Of a stretch of 64,000 nucleotides of DNA, positions 56,600-64,000 are shown one piece after another. The stretch spans positions 293,957,670-294,021,669 of the forward strand of contig OY821517.1 of assembly GCA_963682025.1 (NCBI GenBank), written 5' to 3'. This DNA is from Cordilura impudica (taxonomy: Eukaryota > Arthropoda > Insecta > Diptera > Scathophagidae). Numbering within the stretch: the first letter of the stretch is position 1; each line of letters opens with the position of its first letter. The notes beneath the pieces were generated by a model. The model ran no database searches. It had not been told where the DNA came from and was given only the letters and a program-made list of their open reading frames with translations. The position numbers were made by a program, and so were the translations under genes.

Positions 56600-56662
56600 G
56601 CTTTATTTTTGGTCCACTTTTATATGTGTATAATAAACACACATAACCAGATTTTTCCGATA
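56600..56662 (-). mobile_element. DINE-1-like element, right part after Transib B
   Basis: Continues the copy broken at 47,242 (GCTTTATTTTTGGTCCACTT, then GTATAATAAACACACATAAC). It is cut again at 56,662 by the repeat that starts TCTTCTTAAATATATTTACG. Confidence 0.75.
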
Positions 56663-57240
56663 TCTTCTTAAATATATTTACGCTGATCCCTGACTCACTG
56701 ACTGACTGACTGATTCTGTAACGCTGAAATAATACACACACAGCACTCGCTACAAAGCTATGCGAAATACACAAACAAAATTAAATCTTTCTCATTTTAT
56801 ACAAACCCACACACAATTTTCTCTCTTCTTTGCTACCGACCAGTGCTGCTAATAAAATCTTCTGAAAATCAACAATTTTGGAAACTAAATCGCCAAAATC
56901 GTCATTTTAAAACAAGAAATTTTCAAGAATATTTTACCGCTTATAAAACTAGAAAAATATTACAAAAGGAAACAATAAAATTTATTTATATCATTCATAT
57001 TACGAATATTATTACAGCATTGGTTATTTCTATATATATAAATCAACTAAATAATTTTATTGGTAATTTTATAGGTTTAAAGTATCGCCGTAATTAAAAC
57101 TTAAATCTTAAATGGAGATGCTATTCAAGGTATTTCCGTTTTGAAACGACTTGACCCAGAATTATATCTATACATATTTTGTAACTTACATTTTTTACAC
57201 TGAACAAAGACTATCAATTTTCGATAAACAACCCATTAAT
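56663..57240 (+). mobile_element. Dispersed repeat with Helitron-like 5' head, copy 2
   Basis: Same element as 22,669-23,299, starting TCTTCTTAAATATATTTACG after A and sharing the CCAGTGCTGCTAATAAAATC block and the end CGATAAACAACCCATTAATT. It has a small internal deletion near 57,040 relative to copy 1. Inserted in the DINE-1-like element. Confidence 0.7.
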
Positions 57241-57484
57241 TGCAGAGTTCAGAAAAAAACACACACTGAATAAAAAACTCGTACATATGTATATGTAAAC
57301 AAACATAACTTAGACCAACACACACATATTTTTATTTTCATATCAATTATGTGCGTTTCTAAATTTTCTACGGTGCCCAACACAATCATGACTGTGTTCG
57401 TTTTAATATTTCGTTATTTACACGAACATGTTTCTATCACGTACTTTTTGTTTCGATCACACATAAACCACACATATTTGAGTG

Positions 57485-57755
57485 TTGCTTTTTTGAAGTT
57501 CGTGTTCTGGTACGTGTACTAAAAAAAAAAAAAGAACATGTACAATAAACAGGTTCGAGTTCAGTTATATTTTAAGTCGTGTTGTGGTTCGTGTAGTAAG
57601 AAAAAACAGAACATGTACAATAAACAGGTTCGAGTTCAGTTATATTTTAAGTCGTGTTCTGGCTCGTGTACTAAGAAAAAATAGAACATGTACAATAAAC
57701 AGGTTCGAGTTCAGTTATATTTTAAATTCGTGTTCTGGTTCTTGTACCGCGAAAA
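57485..57755 (+). repeat. 75-bp tandem repeat, about 3.3 units
   Basis: Units contain GAACATGTACAATAAACAGG and TTCGAGTTCAGTTATATTTT, followed by TCGTGTTCTGG. CAGGTTCG recurs at 57,550, 57,625 and 57,700, exactly 75 bp apart. Lies upstream of Transib C. GTGTTCTGGTACGTGTACT also appears just before the array in diverged form. Confidence 0.88.
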
Positions 57756-57779
57756 ATTGAAACATCAATTCGCGATCTG

Positions 57780-60416
57780 ATACACCCCGATAAAAACGAC
57801 AACAATTGTTTCAACCAAATTTATTAAAATTTTATTGACCCTTTTTTATGACTTTTTATGATAATGAATAATCCATTCTTCAAAATATGCGACAAACAAG
57901 AAATTAAAATTCATAACTTAAAAATAAAAAACTTTTTAAATACTTTAAGAAAACGGTACAATCAATGTTCCAGAAACAAGAAATTGTTTTACTCACGCAA
58001 CCAAGAACGGCTAAGAAATAAACTTATTTTTAAAAAGCCATCAGTAACTACTACGGAAAAGGTGGTCGACCAGCAAAGCCAATTGATAATTGTAGTGAAA
58101 GATCATGAAGACGCAAGCTTAAACATATCAATGAAGAAGTTTCTTGTAGCATCATAAAGGATTCATTTCTGCATCAAATTCAACCATCGAAAACTAAAAA
58201 GGGTAAAATTGCTATCATTGAAAAAATAGTGGAAGCAAGCCCCAGACGCACAAAAAGGATTTTAGAAAGTATGCCGACACCAACTGAAGAAAATAAATTT
58301 ACTCCAGAAGAAGCATTTGCACTATTTTTGGATTTGAAAATGACTAAAAACCAATATACAGAATTCCGGAAGCGAACCAATGAAAAAAATTGTGGAATTT
58401 TTCCATCATATCGAGATATAGTTTCTGCCAAAAAAGATTGCTTACCTTCACCAACTGATATTAGTGTAACTTCAAGTTCAGCAGAAATAAAATTGCAGGA
58501 TCTTCTTGAACACACTGCAGAACGATTATTAAAGACATTTGATGCTGACTATTTAAAGAAGTTTAAAAATTGCAGCATGACTTTAATTTCTATATGGGAA
58601 TGTGATGGGTCCTCTGACCAGAAACAATACAAACAATGTAATGCGGCAAATTCATCAGATGCCAATTTATTCATGATTTCTTTCGTTCCATTAATTTTAA
58701 CAGAAACTTATATTGGTTCAGAGCCGTCAACTAGTAGAGCTGCAGAGATAGATGTATGGAAGAATGAAATTCCCTCGTCAACAAAATTTTGTAGACCAAT
58801 AAAGTTTGCTTACAAAAAGGAGACTCAAGATGTCATAGATGAAGAAGTTCGAAAAATAAATGATCAAATTAAAGAACTTCAACCAGTAACATTTAAATTT
58901 GATGACCAAGACATTGAAGTAAATTTTAAAATGTGTCTCACAATGATTGATGGAAAAGTTGCACAAGCTTTAACTAAAACAAAGTCATCGTCAAGCTGCA
59001 CCATATGCCAAAAAACATCAAGTCAATTGAGCCAACCACCAACACAAGACGATAGTTTTAATGAAGCATATGAATTTGGAATGTCACATCTTCATGCTAG
59101 AATTCGTTTTATGGAGCATATTCTTAAATTGGGATACGATTTGGAATTTGGCCCGTTAGGCGAAACAGTGAGAAACAACAAAGAAAATTTGGAAAAAAGA
59201 AAGCAAAAAAAAAAGATATTCAAGAAAAATACCGTGAGATAGGCCTTATAGTTGACCAGCCAAAGCAAGGAGAAGGAAATTCTAATGATGGAAACACAGC
59301 AAGGAGATTTTTTTCCGATCCAGAAACTGCAGCTTCTATAACTGGAGTAGATTATGATTTAATACGACGATTCCAAATCATATTACAAGTTATAGCATAT
59401 AGCAAAAAGATAGATGCAAAAAAATTGTGTCAGTTTACTAATGAGACAGCAACCCTTTATAACCAAAAATATTCTTGGAGACATATGCCAACCACAGTTC
59501 ACAAAATTTTGTTCCATGGGGAACAAATAATTCAGCACAATATGCTTCCAATTGGAGATCTCTCAGAAGAAGCCCAAGAAAAAAGGAACAAAGACTACAG
59601 ATTCTTTCGCGAGCACAATACAAGAAAAATTTCCAGATATTGTACTAATGAAGATCTTATTAATATTTTGTTGTGCACATCAGACCCATATATGTCCAGT
59701 ATTCGACAAAAATGGAAATCAACCTCATTAGAGTTAGATGAAGAAGCTAAACAACTACTGCAAAATGAAAATCAAAGCTATTTGGAAGAAATTTTTACTA
59801 ATATTGTTTAATTAATACTAGTTTAAAGATTATAATTTGTTTCTAATTTTAGTATAAATTTTTATTAATACATTTAAATAAAATATATGTGCACTTTAAA
59901 TCAATAGTAAAAGTTTACTTAAAATTTTATCGATGTTGTGTTCTGTATATAATATATCCAAATGGTATTGATATTGTTGGGAATTTCAGTGTTATTTTTC
60001 AGTTTAATCCTCACAAGAATTAGCTTTCTTCCAAAAAAACCAACCTTTGGCCCCTGTGAATATTGAGACTAAATAAATGTCAGGGGCCAAATGTTGGCAT
60101 TTTCTGACCAAAATTAAGTTTAGGAATAATAGATAAGTATTGGTTGTAAAATACGATGGAAGAAAATAAGAAATTATAAAAAAAATACCTATTTAAAATG
60201 TCAAAATATTCAACTTTTACATGGAAACTCAACAAAAAATTAAAATGCATTTTTAACTCCAAATTACTTACGTTCCTATCAGTCGATTTTTACGTTTGAA
60301 CACGCAAATTGAAGCTTAAAGTCCCTCCTATTGAACAAAAGAAATTGCGTAAAAAATACCAATCCGGTCAAAAGTTATAGAGTTTTGACCGCTATCTCGC
60401 GAAATTGACCACTGTG
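57780..60416 (+). mobile_element. Transib element, copy C
   Basis: The right end is clear: read inward from 60,416 it is CACAGTGGTCAATTTCGCGA followed by GATAGCGG and TCAAAACTC, homologous to the copy A end. The sequence before 57,840 does not match the left part of copy A. A degenerate ATCAATTCGCGATCTGATA at about 57,764 may be a remnant of the left repeat. The left boundary and target duplication are therefore unresolved. No nested insertion. Confidence 0.85.
57840..59811 (+). pseudogene. Transib transposase, copy C (RAG1-related), broken
   Basis: Best-preserved Transib coding region here. The N-terminal part from about 57,840 has a frameshift near 58,060. In the restored frame it reads GRPAKPIDNCSERS, a TGA at the same place as in copy A, then RRKLKHINEEVS. 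It is open again by 58,229 (EASPRRTKRILESM) to 59,242 with FTPEEAFALFLDLKMTKNQY and ISIWECDGSSDQKQYKQ (first Asp, about 58,600). FKMCLTMIDGKVAQAL (second Asp, about 58,945), CTICQKTSSQL and LHARIRFMEHILKLGYDL follow. A frameshift at about 59,215 precedes DGNTARRFFSDPETAASITG. The Glu block DLSEEAQEKRNKDYRFFREH (about 59,555) and TSDPYMSSIRQKW lead to the stop at 59,811. Two frameshifts and one stop separate it from an open gene. Confidence 0.93.
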
Positions 60417-60960
60417 GGGCGGTATTTTTTAAAACCTTTTTTGCATTTCTCTTTCTGAATGCACAACATGTCGAGCATGTTGTATCAAAATTTGAAGTAA
60501 ACCAGGGCAAATCTTTAAAAGATACAGCGTTCCCAGCGACCGGCCTCATACGGTATATAGTACATAAATCAGTTTTTAAAAATTTTTAAACCGATTTTCT
60601 CGCAAATAAATGTTCGAAGTCCGTGAACATCATAACTGAAAATCTACTTGACCGATTCTTTTGAAATTTTAGACACTATATCTACACATAAATCATCAGG
60701 TAACCACGAAGGGTTTTTTTAATTCCATTTTCTTCCCCATTTTTTAACAACAAGTTCCCGAAATTGTATAGCAAAAATCTTTTTCCACTTCAATATGCTG
60801 CCAAAAAAAAAAAATAATAAAAAAATTTAAAAAAACTCTTCGTCACTACCTCAGCAAATATGTCACATTTAAAACGTATTTAAATCTTTTTATTTCACGT
60901 TATTCGGTAACGAGTTATGATGTTCACCGCAAAACAACAACGCCTCCCGAGATTCTTAAT
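60417..60960 (+). repeat. Unclassified dispersed repeat, copy 2
   Basis: Matches 24,272-24,745, with about 45 extra bases near 60,700 (CATCAGGTAACCACGAAGGG). It directly follows the Transib C right end, so Transib C may have landed in it; GGGCG (60,417-60,421) would then be the target duplication, but its left partner is not found. After GAGATTC the sequence jumps to pogo-like sequence matching 25,139 onward. Confidence 0.7.
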
Positions 60961-61001
60961 AAGACCGAGTTTCGATCAAAATAAAATATTTTTTTAAAAT
61001 A

Positions 61002-61755
61002 CCGACTATATGATACCCTATACCATGGTTTAGAGACCCTATCTTTCGGTCCAACTACTTCGATATAGAAAATAAGCATAAACCAAATTTGAGTGGGATT
61101 TTTATTAATTTTTTTGGCTGCAGGTATGAAAAAGTTCATATCGGATGCTATATCTATAAAGGGACTAGGTCCAAAAATGGACCGATCCTGATCATGTTTG
61201 GTAAAGTCTCTTGTATTTTGCAAAAATATGTACAAACAAAATTTGAGAAGAATCAGTGCAATATTTTTGTTTTTTAATAGATTTAAGTGAAGATCGGGAA
61301 GCAGCTCCATATGGGGTCAAAGGGATCATTTTTGGACTACTCATTAGTGGATGTAATGAACGCATACAAACCCAATTTGAGTAAGATTTATATGACAATT
61401 TGGATCTTATGGCAATTTATGTCGATTTCATATGGGTAATTTGTATGGGGGCTAGGTCTGAACATGGACCGATTCTCACCAATTTCAATAGCGTTCATCC
61501 CATGGCCGATAAAAGCTTATATACCAAATTTCATCAAAATATATTCATATTTGCGACCTGCAGTTTGATTACAAGCTTTACATGGACACACAGACGGACG
61601 GACGGACGGACGGACGGACATTGTTAAATCAACTCATAAAGTGATTCTGATTCGATCGGTATAATTAAAGATGGGTCTAGGTCAAATATTTTTGGTTGCT
61701 ACAAACAGCAGCACAAAGTCATTATACCCAAACCACATAGTGGTATAGGGTATAA
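61002..61755 (-). mobile_element. DINE-1-like element, hairpin arm lost
   Basis: Family copy starting within the palindrome (ACCGACTATATGATACCCTA), with ACGG core at 61,596-61,620 and ending GGTATAGGGTATAAA. It interrupts the pogo-like fragment. Confidence 0.8.
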
Positions 61756-62012
61756 AAACTCTGCATGTACAGAAGCAGAAAATATACATAAAAGGACCTT
61801 TTACAAAACTTCGCTTGAAAATCGAAGTTTCTGTTTTGTATTTTTTACAACTGTTTTTCGATTTTTTTATTTTTTTTTTTTTGAGAAATTTTAAAAACAT
61901 TAAAATTAATTTTTTTTAAATATATAATATATAGGAAAATTTTGATATGGAAAAAAATTTTGTTTGTTAAAGTCAAAATAAACGGGCGCTTAGGCGCCAC
62001 ACAATCAGCTAG
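61756..62012 (+). mobile_element. pogo-like fragment joined to a Helitron 3' terminus
   Basis: 61,762-61,980 matches the body of the element at 24,935-27,150 and is uninterrupted at the site where that copy has its Helitron. It is followed without gap by AACGGGCGCTTAGGCGCCAC and ACAATCAGCTAG, the same hairpin and CTAG (62,009-62,012) end as the Helitron at 27,384-28,003, before a T. Confidence 0.72.
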
Positions 62013-62390
62013 TTTTTAAATATTTCATCACCTTTTGCCCTATATCTCAAAACAGCTCTAAAGTTTTCATCATTTTCGGTAGGTTCTTAAACTAACAGGA
62101 GGCTTAGTATTTATTAATTTATTGATATTTCAAAGCTAGCTCTAGTTTAGGATATTATTGTAATCAATTTTCGAAAATTAACTATTTATTGTAAACCTAC
62201 TTACATTTGCCCCATAAAACCATTTTTGAATTAATGTGTATATTTTATTAAAAACACGTACCGATATGCTTGAAATTTGTATGAAAAACTTTGAAGTGAA
62301 TTTAAAAAATTCGATTTTTTTTATACAAATTCCAACCGAAACGCGAACCCAAAAGATACCAACTGGGGGCCTAAGGCTAATGTAGCTCTA
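62013..62390. other. No gene recognised
   Basis: AT-rich spacer between two Helitron-like ends. No coding signal. Confidence 0.5.
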
Positions 62391-62790
62391 TCTTATATAT
62401 AAAAATGGAGTTTTGTATGTTTTTACGTTTGTACGTTTGTTTGTGGTTTATAGGAGACTAAATCGAGTACTATAATAGAAAAAGCCTTGGAAATTTGCGT
62501 GATTTCATAAGTTATCAACGTTAGCATTCGAAAAAAATGGGCGGGATCACATCAGTGGCATATCACCCCCATTCAAAGTAAACATTAAATGTCAAATATC
62601 TTGAGTACTGTTATAATGAAAGCCTCGGAACTTTGTCAGAGTTCATGAGTTATTAATTTGAGTAGTTGGACAAAAAATGGCCAATGGCCGTGGCACCTCC
62701 TATACAAAAAATATAAAGTACTATGAAAATGACAGTCTTGAAACTTTTGACAAGTACATTAATTACCAATGTAACGGTCGTGAGAAATAA
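62391..62790 (+). mobile_element. Helitron-like non-autonomous element, diverged copy
   Basis: Starts TCTTATATATAAAAATGGAG after A and contains diverged units of the same kind as the Helitron at 25,349 (AAATGGGCGGGATCACATCA, GTCAAATATCTTGAGTACTG). The segment TACTATGAAAATGACAGTCT matches 26,415 onward. No clear 3' end; it runs into the repeat array below. Confidence 0.6.
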
Positions 62791-63250
62791 AAAATCAAAA
62801 ATCGCCAAAACGGAAAATCGAGAATACCAAAAATCGCCAAAATTAAAAATCGCCAAAGTCAAAACTCACAAAAAACAAAAATCGTCAAAGTTAAAAATCG
62901 CCACAACCGAAAATCGTAAATAACAAGAATCGCCAAAACCCAAATTCGCAAAAAAAAAATTTCCATAACCGAAAATCGCGAATAAAAAACCGCAAAAAAT
63001 ATAAATCGCCAAAATAAATAATCGCCAAAACCGAAAATCGCCAAAACCGAAAATCGCGAATAACAAAAATCGCCAAAATAAAAAATCACAGAAACCGAAA
63101 AACGCTAAAGCCAAAATTTTATTAAATTTAAAAATCGCTGATATCAAAAATCGCGATAATAAAAATACACAAAAAACAAAAATCCTCAAAATCCAAATAG
63201 CAAAAAAAAAAAAACCAAAAATCGCCAAAGTCAAAAATCGCGAAAAATAA
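62791..63250 (+). repeat. Degenerate AAAATCGCCAAAACC array
   Basis: About 460 bp of 10-15 bp units around AAAATCGCCAAAA, often followed by CGAAAATCGCGAATAAC. The seed (TCAAAAATCGCGAAAACAAA) is present in the related Helitron at about 26,488, where it is not expanded. Long minus-strand frames rich in Phe/Ile/Leu come from the repeat. Confidence 0.85.
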
Positions 63251-63555
63251 ATAAGATGGTTTTTAAAATATATTCCCAGTTCTTTTATTTCGTTATTTAT
63301 AGTTATTTATAAAACTGAAATATTGCATCGATTACAATCAACTGCAGTAAATTTAAATTTAAACTTTTAAGTTATTTTCTTTACGTTATCATAAATCGAA
63401 ATAAATTTTGATGATAAAGAAAGTATATACACTCAGACCTGTTTATGTGCGGCCGTTTTATGTGCGTTTTTGTTTTTGTGCGATTTGTTTTGTGCGTTTT
63501 TTTGGTGCGGTATATGAAAATTTTATAAATGTAATTATTTTTTGCTAATGAGAAA
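63251..63555. other. No gene recognised
   Basis: AT-rich. TATACACTCAGACCTGTTTA at 63,425-63,446 followed by repeated TTTGTGCG/TATGTGCG words resembles a pogo-type terminus, but no partner end lies in the window. Confidence 0.4.
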
Positions 63556-64000
63556 TTTGGTGATTTCAGAAAACCTTAATGGAATTTCAGAATACTTCAA
63601 TTAAATTTCAGAAAACATCAATTGATTTTCAGAAAACATCAATTGAATTTCGGAACACATCAATTGGATTTCAGAAAACATCAATTGAATTTAGAACACA
63701 TGAATTTAATTTCAGAAAACATCAATAGAATATCAGAAAGCATTAATAGCATTTCAGAAAATATTAATTTAATTTCAGAAAATCTATTGAATTTCAGAAA
63801 AATCATTTGAATTTCAGAACACATCAATTAAGTTTCAGAAAACATCAACTGAATTTCAGAAAACATCAAAAGAATTTCAGAAAACATCAATAGAATTTCA
63901 GAAAACATCAATTGCATTTCAGAAAACATCAATTCAATTTAGAACGCATGAATTGAATTTCAGAAAAATCATTTGAATTTCAGAAAACATCAATTGAGTT
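63556..64000 (+). repeat. 21-bp minisatellite running off the window
   Basis: Units of AATTTCAGAAAACATCAATTG, about 20 copies with point changes and some short units, continuing to the last base. Because 21 is a multiple of three, one frame stays open (63,622-63,810) with a heptad FRKHQLN/ISENINL pattern; I regard it as a by-product. Confidence 0.9.

Noticed and set aside
63430..63530. CAGACCTGTTTATGTGCGG as a pogo/Tigger terminus
   Set aside because: No inverted partner or transposase fragment in the window; left as a remark only.

Overview
The window is AT-rich, gene-poor eukaryotic DNA made almost entirely of dead and dying transposable elements. The mix of families points to the nuclear genome of a higher fly (Diptera, probably Schizophora): DINE-1-like interspersed elements with a GTCC tetranucleotide core, DD41D (rosa-type), DD37D (maT-type) and irritans-type mariners, piggyBac elements at TTAA sites, Helitrons, Jockey-like non-LTR relics and Transib. 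The exact species cannot be read from the sequence. I found no recognisable host gene, tRNA, rRNA or CRISPR array.

Layout. 0-5 kb: a DINE-1-like copy, an RNase H relic and a complete but broken DD41D mariner. 5-9.2 kb: a minus-strand LINE whose reverse transcriptase is split by a 1.3 kb maT-type element with perfect 26-bp ends and a TA duplication, then a truncated DD41D mariner. 9.2-12 kb: an intact DD41D element (361-codon transposase, the only clearly intact gene here) between two inverted copies of an unrelated repeat. 12-18 kb: an irritans mariner relic and several DINE-1-like copies, one split by a 328-bp Helitron. 18.3-20.9 kb: a piggyBac element one frameshift from intact. 21.4-23.3 kb: a Tc1 relic split by a 371-bp MITE. 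24-29 kb: a pogo-like element split by a 1.6 kb Helitron, a Helitron with a PIF1-type helicase remnant, and a Jockey-type gag relic. 31.8-32.7 kb: low-complexity array. 33.7-35.8 kb: LINE endonuclease half cut by a second type of DINE-like element. 39.3-41.9 kb: a decayed piggyBac with palindromic subterminal motifs. 42-44.6 kb: a foldback element with arms of about 1 kb.

47-60.4 kb is the most informative part. Three copies of a RAG1-related Transib transposon lie here. Copy B (47,243-56,594) sits in a DINE-1-like element and is flanked by CAGAG duplications. Copy A (48,024-53,461) sits inside copy B and is flanked by CGCTG duplications. Copy A begins with CACAGTA and ends with a heptamer reading CACAGTG inward, which is the V(D)J recombination signal heptamer. 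Younger DINE-1-like elements then inserted into A and B. Copy C (about 57.8-60.4 kb) is a close relative of A. The elements can be ordered in time from their target-site duplications alone.

60.4-64 kb: a duplicated repeat block, another DINE-1-like copy, a Helitron 3' terminus joined to pogo-like sequence, an AAAATCGCCA-type repeat and a 21-bp minisatellite that runs off the window edge. The genes do not form a pathway; each encodes, or once encoded, its own mobilisation. The DINE-1-like, foldback and MITE copies are non-autonomous passengers.
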